Source: CAZHHH01 sp052400685 (lineage in GTDB: Bacteria; Bacteroidota; Bacteroidia; Bacteroidales; Marinilabiliaceae). Taken from it: a DNA stretch of 64,000 nucleotides. Of this stretch, positions 43,240 through 50,961 are shown in pieces (within the stretch, counting starts at the first letter, position 1; each line of letters opens with the position of its first letter). The translations under genes and the position numbers were made by a program. Under the pieces are notes generated by a model, which was not told the DNA's origin, did not search any database, and worked only from the letters and a program-made list of their open reading frames with translations. The stretch lies in the NCBI GenBank assembly GCA_052400685.1, contig JBQTGJ010000020.1, one strand, 5' to 3'.

Positions 43240-43328
43240 CTATTTTTAAGAGCTATTTTATCTATTTTAAAAGAATAGACGGAGAAAGTTTAATTCCTGA
43301 CAAGGAAGAAAACGTCCCCTAAATTCCA

Positions 43329-43769
43329 CTACTTGTAAAAAAAGCCGTAAACAAAAGGATAAATTTTACAAGCCACACAAAAGCCGAACGCTGCCTCCAG
43401 AAATGAAAAGAGGCCAAGCACTCCGGCAACGGCCAAAGCCAAAGTGTTTAATCCAAATAATGTTGCCACCAAAACCACACTGGTAAGGAGCAGACCTATG
43501 CGGGCTGCAAATATTTTAGGACCGGCGTTGATCAATTGTACCTCTACCGGCAGCAACTTCACAATTTGTTTTGATGTGATACCCACCAGACTATATTGTG
43601 CCAAGCTGGAGCCTCTTAACAGAAAGTCGATAACCATAAACGCCATAAACCATAAAGAACCGGTATAAGCAAAAACGATTAGGAAAAGAACCGTAAATGC
43701 GGCGTTGATCCTGGCCACTTGTTCGTTTATTTTTCGTTCGGATATGGGGCAAAATGCGTATGTCTTCAT
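43329..43769 (-). CDS. DUF4395 membrane protein
   Basis: 146 residues with four TM helices. The start CPISERKINEQVARINA and the late GFCVACKIYPFVYGF motif with two Cys near the end are typical of DUF4395. Function unknown; these genes often accompany thioredoxin and rhodanese-type genes, as here. The Cys pair (CVAC) could take part in thiol exchange (inference). Confidence 0.85.
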   Translation of the reverse strand: MKTYAFCPISERKINEQVARINAAFTVLFLIVFAYTGSLWFMAFMVIDFLLRGSSLAQYSLVGITSKQIVKLLPVEVQLINAGPKIFAARIGLLLTSVVLVATLFGLNTLALAVAGVLGLFSFLEAAFGFCVACKIYPFVYGFFYK

Positions 43770-43859
43770 ATTTCAATTTTATTTGTTTGGGGAATAGACG
43801 TGCCACTTTGTCGAACCTGACAAAAAAATATTCTTTTAATTTTTAATGGGCTGTGAGCT

Positions 43860-44294
43860 CTATTTCACCGATTGCCCCAGATCTAAAAATTGCTCAGGAG
43901 TATGGTAACCCATGGACTTTTTCACCACTTTGCCATCGCCATTAATGAATAGTAAAGTTGGATAAGCCGTGACCTGATAATCACGTGCTAAAGAAATCCC
44001 CTCCCCTTTTTCACCGTCGAGGGCTACATTTATAAAACGATTGTTGTATAAACTGCCAACTTCTGCATTCGTAAAGGTGTTTGCCTTCAGCATTTTGCAA
44101 GGAGGACACCAGCTGGCCGAGATATCGAGAAAAATTAGTTTGTTTTCTTTTTTTGCCAATTCAAGCGCCTCGTTCCAAGTCCCCTGATGAAAATTGATGC
44201 CTTTGGCTTCTTCTTTCCCGGCGGCACTCATCTGAAGCGAGACCGCAAAAATAAAGATGAAAAGCCCTGATGCTATTTTTTTCAACTTGTTCAT
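43860..44294 (-). CDS. exported thioredoxin-family protein
   Basis: 144 residues from the ATG at 44294; the open frame extends to 44447 but the extra part overlaps the upstream YceI gene. Signal peptide 1-25 (MSAAG), then a thioredoxin fold with active site SASWCPPCKML (Cys63, Cys66) and cis-Pro in YQVTAYPTLLF. DsbD-gamma/TlpA-like. Acts in the periplasm on disulfides. Confidence 0.9.
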   Translation of the reverse strand: MNKLKKIASGLFIFIFAVSLQMSAAGKEEAKGINFHQGTWNEALELAKKENKLIFLDISASWCPPCKMLKANTFTNAEVGSLYNNRFINVALDGEKGEGISLARDYQVTAYPTLLFINGDGKVVKKSMGYHTPEQFLDLGQSVK

Positions 44295-44325
44295 TGTATT
44301 CTGATCTTTTAGATTAGTAAACTTT

Positions 44326-44898
44326 CTATTGTTGATATTCGGAATGAACAGTAACTTCAACGGTCCTGGCAATATTCGATGCAGGTTTGCCACCAACGAA
44401 GGTGATTCCATAATCGGCCAATGTAATGTTGAATTTACCTGATACACTTACCGTGTTGCCTTTGACCGTGATAGTAGCAGATTCATTTATCGGATTTGTT
44501 TTCCCTTTAATGGTCAGGTCGCCTGTTACTTTTGCCTGATAGATGCCATCTTTTGAGAAGTCAATTTCTGTAATATTGGTGATTTTTCCTTTTAGCTTTG
44601 CCGTTGGAAATGCTTTGGTGTCAAGAAACTTACCGCTATTGAAATGCTTTTGCATCAACGCCTTTTCAAATTCGAAACTTTGCATGGGCACTGAAAAAAT
44701 GCTCTCGCCGGTTGCTGTGCTTAAGGTACTCACCGAAGCGAAATTGTTGGCTTCAATGTTTTCGGCCGGTGTGGTCGAAAAGAATCTGATATGCGTTTTG
44801 GTCGATTTCAGTTTTGCAGTCGCCTGTGCAAACGTAGTTGTGACCGCACTAAGGAGTATAATACTCAGTATTAAGCTAATTCGTTTCATGATATTCAT
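44326..44898 (-). CDS. YceI family periplasmic lipocalin-like protein
   Basis: 190 residues with a signal peptide (about 1-25, ending TTFAQ) and a YceI beta-barrel (motifs THIRFFSTTPAENIEA near 36, GDLTIKGKTNP near 130). The family binds isoprenoids or amphiphiles in a lipocalin-like pocket and is often induced by stress. It lies between the OB-fold gene and an exported thioredoxin in the ECF-sigma-led set. A second Met at the fourth codon could be the start. Confidence 0.9.
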   Translation of the reverse strand: MNIMKRISLILSIILLSAVTTTFAQATAKLKSTKTHIRFFSTTPAENIEANNFASVSTLSTATGESIFSVPMQSFEFEKALMQKHFNSGKFLDTKAFPTAKLKGKITNITEIDFSKDGIYQAKVTGDLTIKGKTNPINESATITVKGNTVSVSGKFNITLADYGITFVGGKPASNIARTVEVTVHSEYQQ

Positions 44899-44934
44899 TT
44901 TTAAATGGTTATTACTTTAATCTGTTTTCAAGTT

Positions 44935-45396
44935 TTAAATGACCAGTGTGCAATTGTTGAGAACAACATCCTGATATAATTCCATGTCAGTATCGTAGGA
45001 TGCGCCGGCATTGATTACCCCTTTCACAGTAACGGTTGCTCCAGGGGAAAGCGCGACAACATCGCCACTGAATGTGCAGCTAACACCAGCCTTATCGTTT
45101 TTACCTTGGAGGATAATAACTTTCTTACCCGAAAAATCTTCGGCAATTTTGTGGATGGTACCGGTTACTTCCATAATTTTGGAGTCGCCATCGGATGCCA
45201 GATATTTTTCATTGGCCGCATCTGCATTTTCAAGATATTCGGCAACCAAAGCCTTAGCCGTTATCTGGTAATCGGTTTTAGCAGATTGTACATTGCGATG
45301 TGGCATATTAAACAGGTAGAAGCCTGTTGCCCCGGCAATTATAATTCCGGCAACAGCAGTTATGATTCCAATTCGTATAATCTTTCTTCGTTTCAT
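44935..45396 (-). CDS. OB-fold (tRNA_anti-like) membrane-anchored protein
   Basis: 153 residues with an N-terminal TM anchor (about 8-30) and a periplasmic OB-fold domain. It contains ALVAEYLENADAANEKYLA near 49, IMEVTGTIHKI near 74 and VIILQGKNDKAGVSCTFSG near 92. This matches the Bacteroidota tRNA_anti-like family of unknown function. It is followed by the YceI gene on the same strand. Confidence 0.83.
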   Translation of the reverse strand: MKRRKIIRIGIITAVAGIIIAGATGFYLFNMPHRNVQSAKTDYQITAKALVAEYLENADAANEKYLASDGDSKIMEVTGTIHKIAEDFSGKKVIILQGKNDKAGVSCTFSGDVVALSPGATVTVKGVINAGASYDTDMELYQDVVLNNCTLVI

Positions 45397-45522
45397 GTTC
45401 GTTTAATTTATTTTGTACCCAAACAGTCGGGGAAAAAGAAAAACCTGACATTTAAAATGATTTGTCCTGAAATATTTTCAGATGTATAGACGGCGTTTGC
45501 TTTCGATCCTGACAAAAGAAGT

Positions 45523-45831
45523 TTATAATTTTTCGAACGCCGATATCAGGAGTTCTTTTTTGACCAATCCATAGTGACTAATGAGCATGCGTCCTTCTTT
45601 GTAAATAACCAAATTAGGCACAGTTGCCAACTTCAGCTCTTTCACCAGCTTGTTGCTGGCATCGACGTTTATTTTCACAATGGTGATCAAATCCTTATAC
45701 TCCGACCTCAGGCTGTCGATCATGGGCATCATTTGTCGGCAAGGCGCACACCACGGGGCGTAGAAGTCGAGATAGGAAACAACCAATGAAGCATCAGGAA
45801 TGGCGCTATCAGTTAGCCCCGCCGTTTTCAA
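45523..45831 (-). CDS. thioredoxin-like protein, possibly truncated, TTG start
   Basis: At least 102 residues with thioredoxin active site FYAPWCAPCRQ (Cys pair), then VPNLVIYKEGR with the cis-Pro. No ATG is in frame: the frame opens after a TAA at about 45885 and includes APEAYNEDKYLNALKTAG before the presumed TTG. Either TTG (45829-45831) is used or the N-terminus has been lost. There is no signal peptide in the preserved part. It lies about 90 bases after the NrtS-like gene, with no reading frame in between. Confidence 0.7.
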   Translation of the reverse strand: MKTAGLTDSAIPDASLVVSYLDFYAPWCAPCRQMMPMIDSLRSEYKDLITIVKINVDASNKLVKELKLATVPNLVIYKEGRMLISHYGLVKKELLISAFEKL

Positions 45832-45922
45832 AGCATTGAGGTATTTATCTTCGTTGTATGCTTCGGGTGCAAATTAATTAACGTAACAGTTTATTCTTCG
45901 TAGAAAATGACTTTAATGCGGC

Positions 45923-46189
45923 TCATCTTAGCGTCTTTTCGGTGATTTGTTCAGGGCATTTACCGCGGTTGGCCAATATTGAAGAGTACAGCGAAACACA
46001 AAAGGGAACGAAAAATGTGAGCAGGACTTTGTAAAAATACAGTCCGGTAAATGATAGTCTGAAAAGTTGGGGATTATTGATTAAATTAAGGATAATACCC
46101 ACAATAACAGCCACGCTGATCGCCCTTTTAAACGATGCTTCAGTAATCAAACGTTTTTTTAAAATTGTTGTTGTCGAAGTTGTCCCCAT
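45923..46189 (-). CDS. NrtS-like small membrane protein
   Basis: 88 residues with two TM helices. The pattern AISVAVIVGIILNLINNPQ followed by KVLLTFFVPFCVSLYSS matches the NrtS family, first described as a nitrate/nitrite transporter component in cyanobacteria. In Bacteroidota the substrate is not known. It lies one base after the putative anti-sigma gene. Confidence 0.72.
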   Translation of the reverse strand: MGTTSTTTILKKRLITEASFKRAISVAVIVGIILNLINNPQLFRLSFTGLYFYKVLLTFFVPFCVSLYSSILANRGKCPEQITEKTLR

Positions 46190-46190
46190 T

Positions 46191-46454
46191 TTATTCTGTT
46201 TTAAGCTTCCTAATAATTTCCTGTTTCAGCTTTGATACATCAACCTGAATAGCTTGATTTTTCAGATGTTTCTGAATGCCATGCTCTAAAACAGTACTTT
46301 GTTTCTCGTAGTCAGCGCAAGCCTTACACATCGATTTGTGTATTTTTAGTTGCAATCGCTCTGAAAACGAAAGCTTAAAATGGAATTGTTTTTCGATCAA
46401 CTCAGTTGCCCTGAGACAAGACAAAAAGAGCAGGTGCATTATTTTCGTCATCAT
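46191..46454 (-). CDS. small zinc-finger-like anti-sigma candidate
   Basis: 87 residues. The motif HKSMCKACADYEKQS gives a His-x3-Cys-x2-Cys pattern typical of ZAS anti-sigma factors, in a short helical protein. It lies 12 bases downstream of the ECF sigma gene. Length is short and there is no TM helix, so it would act as a soluble redox- or zinc-sensitive partner. Confidence 0.65.
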   Translation of the reverse strand: MMTKIMHLLFLSCLRATELIEKQFHFKLSFSERLQLKIHKSMCKACADYEKQSTVLEHGIQKHLKNQAIQVDVSKLKQEIIRKLKTE

Positions 46455-46466
46455 AGTTTTTCAATT

Positions 46467-47018
46467 TTAATTGTACCAGTTCTTTTCAACACAATCACGC
46501 AACTGAAGTTTAGCCCTGTGTACTATCTGCCAAAAATTGGACGGCGTGATTCCCAATTCCTGACAAATTTCTTCGCTATTTTTTTCCATCAGGTATTTCA
46601 ATTTAACCGAAGTGTTCCACTTTTCAGGTAAAGCATCCAGACACTTTTTTAATACTTGCTGAAATTCAGAGTCATCGAGCAGGTGCTCTTCAGCGTCGAT
46701 GTGCCAGTCGTTTGGCTTTCGTTGCTCCTGCCAGCCTCCATCGTGTTCAAAGAAGCTGGAAAAAGATTGATCATCAACAGATACGGTTTGGTGCACCTTT
46801 TTACGGTAATGATCGATGATTTTGTGATTTAGAATACTAAAGAGCCACGTTTTAGGAGAACTCTCTCCTTTAAATGAGTCCATTTTTTCGGTGGCCGAAA
46901 GGAAGGTATCCTGAACTAAGTCCATGGCCAGCTCACTGTTTGAAACCTTGTACAACGCCCATTTATAAAGGTCGGTAGTGTAGTTTTCTACCCATGTTGT
47001 TAGTAGATTAGTTGGCAT
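46467..47018 (-). CDS. ECF sigma-70 family sigma factor
   Basis: 183 residues. Region 2 is visible as SNSELAMDLVQDTFLSATEKMDSF with SSPKTWLFSILNHKIIDHYRKK, and region 4 as LPEKWNTSVKLKYLMEKNSEEICQELGITPSNFWQIVHRAK. No N- or C-terminal extra domain. It heads a series of same-strand genes (anti-sigma, NrtS-like, thioredoxin, OB-fold, YceI, thioredoxin, DUF4395), which it probably activates as a redox or envelope stress regulon. The regulon is inferred from position. Confidence 0.93.
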   Translation of the reverse strand: MPTNLLTTWVENYTTDLYKWALYKVSNSELAMDLVQDTFLSATEKMDSFKGESSPKTWLFSILNHKIIDHYRKKVHQTVSVDDQSFSSFFEHDGGWQEQRKPNDWHIDAEEHLLDDSEFQQVLKKCLDALPEKWNTSVKLKYLMEKNSEEICQELGITPSNFWQIVHRAKLQLRDCVEKNWYN

Positions 47019-47114
47019 GGTTCATTTTTTATTTTTAATTATTCAACTTTTATTGTAAACTTTTACCCCTTCTATGCGGATAAAAAAGTGGAACAGTTTA
47101 TTTATAAATTTTCA

Positions 47115-47215
47115 TCCCTATTGTCCGTAAAAAATAAGCTCTTCATTTAAGTGTTCAGGCCGCACTGGCTTTTTAACGGCAATTCCTTGAGGTGGAAAGC
47201 AACCCTAAGGTAACT
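47115..47215 (+). repeat. R5 repeat pieces left of the RAYT relic
   Basis: TATTGTCCGTAAAAAATA, TTTAAGTGTTCAGGCCGCAC and TTGAGGTGGAAAGCAACC match pieces at 47830-47895 and 48037-48080. The same pieces thus border the transposase relic on both sides. Otherwise 47019-47334 holds nothing I can support. Confidence 0.55.
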
Positions 47216-47334
47216 CAAAATTTTTGAACTCACTCGCATTAAAGTTGGGTTTTAATCGATTCCGAAGGGATGAAATAATGGTAGCAAATCGGACAACAAA
47301 TTTATATAAATCCGGAAGTGGAGATATAATCAAT

Positions 47335-47786
47335 CTATTCAATCAAATAAATATTTTTCATTGTATTCAATTCAAATTTAAACAATTTCAAATATTCTTC
47401 TCTAAATGAATTTATTTTATGATGTTCGTCCTGATTCAAAATATAGTTGTAGACATTCTCTATTTGTGAATGAGAATATGGAAAAGCTCCGTAACCCTCC
47501 TGCCAAAAAAATTTTCTTTCACCAATTTTCTATTATGAATAAAATTAGATGCATTATTATTTATGTCTCGCACCAAGTCTTAAATAGCAATAGATGGTTT
47601 TAAACCAATAAAAGCATGAATATGATCAGCGATGCCATTTACAATAATTGTTTTTTAACCTTTGTCTTTTATAATGCCCGAAATGTATTTATGCAATTCA
47701 TTGCGCCATAATCTGGAAATCAGATTTCCTCTGCCTTTTACGGCAAAAACAACTTGAATATAAATTGGTGAGAATGTTCCAGACAT
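47335..47786 (-). pseudogene. IS200/RAYT-type transposase relic
   Basis: The minus strand starts MSGTFSPIYIQVVFAVKGRG, followed by ELHKYISGIIKDKG, a stop, then IADHIHAFIGLKPSIAI, another stop, DLVRDINNNASNFI and later a frameshifted GAFSYSHSQI-type motif and ILNQDEHH. This order is that of IS200/REP-associated tyrosine transposases, with the HxH (here HIH) motif retained. Several stops and at least one frameshift make it non-functional. A stop in frame at 47335-47337 ends the relic. Confidence 0.72.
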
Positions 47787-47829
47787 ATATTCATTTTTTA
47801 TTTCACCCCTTCGGCGTTGGGTTAATCAA

Positions 47830-48080
47830 TATTTATCACTATTGTCCGGTAAAAAATATATTCTCCATTTAAGTGCTCAAGCCGCACCGGCTTTTACTTT
47901 TTTTCTACAGCAAAAAAAAGTAAACAAAAAATGCCGCCGCTGCAAGTAATTTCCTAAAAATCAATTTCATTGTCTAAAATCCGGGAACTCGCTTCGCTCA
48001 AACAGCCCGGATTTCTTTACGCCAATAAAATTGATTTTCTTAACGGAAATTTCTTGAGGCGGAAAGCAACCCCAATATCT
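47830..48080 (+). repeat. R5 repeat pieces right of the RAYT relic
   Basis: TATTGTCCGGTAAAAAATAT, TTTAAGTGCTCAAGCCGCAC and TTGAGGCGGAAAGCAACC repeat the sequence left of the relic. An extra segment with CCGGGA...TCCCGG-like GC-rich pieces (ATCCGGGAACTCGC, CAGCCCGGAT) can fold as a hairpin. The stretch 47787-48263 holds no supported gene. Confidence 0.5.
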
Positions 48081-48263
48081 CCTAAAATCTCTGACTATCA
48101 CATTGGATCTGGGTTCTAATCATTTCTCTAAATTTTTACCGGACACCAATGAATATTTATATTCTTCTATAATCATATCATCCCTTCGGCGTTTGTGGAT
48201 ACTTTTATCATAGGACAATCATCATATTTCCCTTTCGGAGACTGATTTTCTATTCTTTATTGA

Positions 48264-48827
48264 TTACTTAATCACAAAAGTTTTCATAATATCTTCTGCT
48301 ACCGATACATATTTATCATATTGATTTAATTCACAGGTCAAAGTCAACACGTAAGCTTTTTTATTCTCAACCCAATAAAGTTGTTGCCATTTTAAATCAA
48401 ATCGACCTTGCTTCCCTGTATAAATCACTTTTTGAAACGCCTTGTTTTTATGGGTTAATCTTTGGGACAATATTAAATTACCGTCTGTAATCATTGTCTT
48501 AATCTGTTCTTCTGAAATCTCAACATACTTATCAAGGTCAATATTTTGTCCGGATAAATCTTGTATCAGCAAATTTATATTTTCTCTAAATGAGTCTTGT
48601 TGAGAAATTTGGTTCGATAATAGAATGAAACTCAACCCCATTTGTCCAGATCTATCCAGATTAAAGGTATCGGGATACTGAATTGAATAATCGGACTCGT
48701 CAAGAGATATCCAACTTCCTGATGTTTCAGCTTTAACGTCTTTTTTTGACTCTATTTGAGAGGATTGTCCACAAGCAGCCAATGCCACTATCAAAGCGAA
48801 AAATCCAAATAGTTGTAATTGTCGCAT
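48264..48827 (-). CDS. PsbP/DcrB-like lipoprotein
   Basis: 187 residues. Lipoprotein signal ending in ALAAC (Cys19), then a PsbP-related fold: YSIQYPDTFNLDRS near 47, SFILLSNQ near 66 and the final VSVAEDIMKTFVIK helix. Such proteins (DcrB, PsbP-like) are periplasmic or outer-membrane lipoproteins of unclear function. It stands alone between repeat-rich regions. Confidence 0.8.
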   Translation of the reverse strand: MRQLQLFGFFALIVALAACGQSSQIESKKDVKAETSGSWISLDESDYSIQYPDTFNLDRSGQMGLSFILLSNQISQQDSFRENINLLIQDLSGQNIDLDKYVEISEEQIKTMITDGNLILSQRLTHKNKAFQKVIYTGKQGRFDLKWQQLYWVENKKAYVLTLTCELNQYDKYVSVAEDIMKTFVIK

Positions 48828-48895
48828 TTTATCTTCTTAATTTTATTAATTGAAATTTTATCTATCTACTATTTCTTATTGACTTCGTTGCTTTC

Positions 48896-48960
48896 TGTAA
48901 AAACAAATACCGAATTTACGAATTCACTGATATTTACCAAAAAGGTTAATCAAAAATGGC
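48896..48960 (+). repeat. R4 short repeat, copy 2
   Basis: TAAAAACAAATACCGAATTT, ACGAATTCACTGATATTTACC and TTAATCAAAAATGGC correspond in order to the copy at 19031-19093. Confidence 0.5.
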
Positions 48961-48974
48961 TAATAATTAGATGG

Positions 48975-49090
48975 GGCTGCTTATAAAATTCATCTACTGC
49001 GTTGTGCTTGCTGTGATAATAAATATTTACTGGGGTCAACTCATGTTTTCCGAGCCACACAAAACTTTAACAAGCCTTTAATTTGCAACA
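48975..49090 (+). repeat. R1 MITE-like element (diverged)
   Basis: GCTTATAAAATTCATCTACT, GCGTTGTGCTTGC and GGGGTCAACTCATGTTTTCC follow the R1 order; the right end is degraded. R3 follows at 49128. Confidence 0.45.
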
Positions 49091-49127
49091 TCTGATCCCG
49101 ATGCATTTAGGCAAGTAGCATTTATGT

Positions 49128-49245
49128 GAGCGACCTTTTCAGGACGAAATATTTTATTCAATACCGTTTCCCAGAGTGTTGCCCTGGACTGAATTAATTT
49201 TCACTTTCAGTGCGAAAAGTGGCAGAAGCATGATTCTACGGATGT
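49128..49245 (+). repeat. R3 repeat, copy 4 (diverged)
   Basis: GAGCGACCTTTTCAGGACGAA, GTGTTGCCCTGGACTGAA, CACTTTCAGTGCG and GATTCTACGGATGTAG keep the R3 order. With R4 and R1 it fills most of 48828-49305. Confidence 0.5.
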
Positions 49246-49305
49246 AGATCCAGCCCCACCGCGCTGGCTCTGATTTCGTATAAAACACAATATCTTACAG
49301 TACCC

Positions 49306-50944
49306 CTATTTTTCTTCTGGTCTAACATAATCCCAGTAACACCTTCCATTGAATTCAGAAGATGTAAGACACCGCAATTGTACCATTGAGGATTCACCAC
49401 TATTAAAAACACCTTTAAACTCAACCCATTGGCCAACCTTGCTGTTCGCATCAAGCTCAAACCGACACGTCTTATCAAATGCACCATTGGTATCGAATAT
49501 TGCTTTGCCAATGGTCCCCTTATCAACTTTTAACAATACACTTAACTGGTAAATTGTATTTGGAGTAATCTGCACCTTTTGAATCTTCTCCTTTGGTCTT
49601 TCTGATCCTTTGTATTGCAATGAATAATAACCTTTTGCCGTATTGTCACGGCACCATGTATATGCTTTTGGAGATTTATCTACCCAAAATTTAATTTGAT
49701 TTTGGGTAGCGAGCTCAAAGGATGAATTTTTGACCAGGTTATTTATTTTTGCTTTATAAATTTTAAGTGAAGAAATTATATCGTTACAGCCTATTGCATT
49801 TAAGTCAATCCTGTCTTCCTGAAAAAGCCATGATTTCCCCTTAAAATCATCTTTTTCAAAACATTCGACCATATAACCTTCCGGCATTTGAATGGAGGAT
49901 ATTGCTTTAGGCGTAATACCACGTTTCAGCATTTCAGCCTGATTATATTCACCAACGGGTAAAGTTCCGAACATTTCATTAAAGTTAATGTCGTTATGAA
50001 AAGTTGGGAGTTTTACACCCAACGTCTGTTTTACCATTTGAATAGTACCGTCTTCATTAAAATAAACAGGGTCGAAGCAAATGGACCGTTGTGGCGCAAT
50101 TCCTCCCGAAAGATTCCCGTTGTGATAAAAAATATACCACTGGTCATTATATTCAACTATTGAACCATGCATGGTAATCACATCGGTATGCTCAAGAATC
50201 AGACCTTTGGGCTCCCATGGTCCTAATGGACTGTCACTCATTGAATACTGCATTTGGTTGTAAGGCCGATGATGATCCGGGTAGATCATATAATATTTGC
50301 CTTTACGCTTGAACACAAACGGACCTTCGCGATGTTCGTCGACTCCGGTCTGATGAACCATTTCCCCTTCAATTTCCATCATATTATCTTTAAGTTTAGC
50401 GGCATAACACTTAGCATGCACAACCGCATAAAGATAAGCTTGTCCGTCATCGTCAATGAAAACAGATGGATCGCAAAAGGTCTCCCCCCCCTTTCACATA
50501 TCCCTGTACTTTAAAATCAGAAGCAGGCATTTTGCTGGTTGCCACACCTATCTCCCAAACCATATCTGCATTTTTATGAGGGAAATAAAAAAAATAGATT
50601 CCATCGTTATAGACACAATCTGGGGCCCACATATAACCTCCTTTTTTGGTTCCCCAAGGAATATCCCTCGAATGAAGAATTTCGCCATGATCTTTCCAGG
50701 TCATCATGTCATTGGTTGAGAATACATGGTAGCCATCCATTTTGGCATATCCCTTTGCGGGCGCAACATCAGTGGAAGGATAAACATACAAACGCCCGTC
50801 TTTCCAAACATGCGCCGATGCATCGGCTGTAAACATGTGACTTACAACAGGGTTTGAACGACGATTTTGGGCGATAGAGAATATTCCAAATGCAAAAAAT
50901 AAAATCAGTGAAAAGATTAAAAAATTATTGGTTTGGTTTTTCAT
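49306..50944 (-). CDS. GH43 family glycoside hydrolase with a homopolymer frameshift
   Basis: About 545 residues if one G is removed from a run of eight G (50484-50491 region, minus strand). The first part (50453-50944) has a signal peptide and the five-bladed propeller start, FTADASAHVW (base Asp) and MWAPDCVYND (pKa Asp). The second (49306-50421 and upstream to the run) continues in frame as GETFCDPSVFIDDDGQAYLY and holds EHREGPFVF (acid Glu). The C-terminal part is a CBM4/9-like module (NLVKNSSFEL onwards). As read, it stops after ICFH. It lies 17 bases after the beta-helix gene and is the last gene of the PUL. The frameshift may be a sequencing error, slippage or a real mutation. Confidence 0.8.
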
Positions 50945-50961
50945 TTTTATGCTTTATTCTA

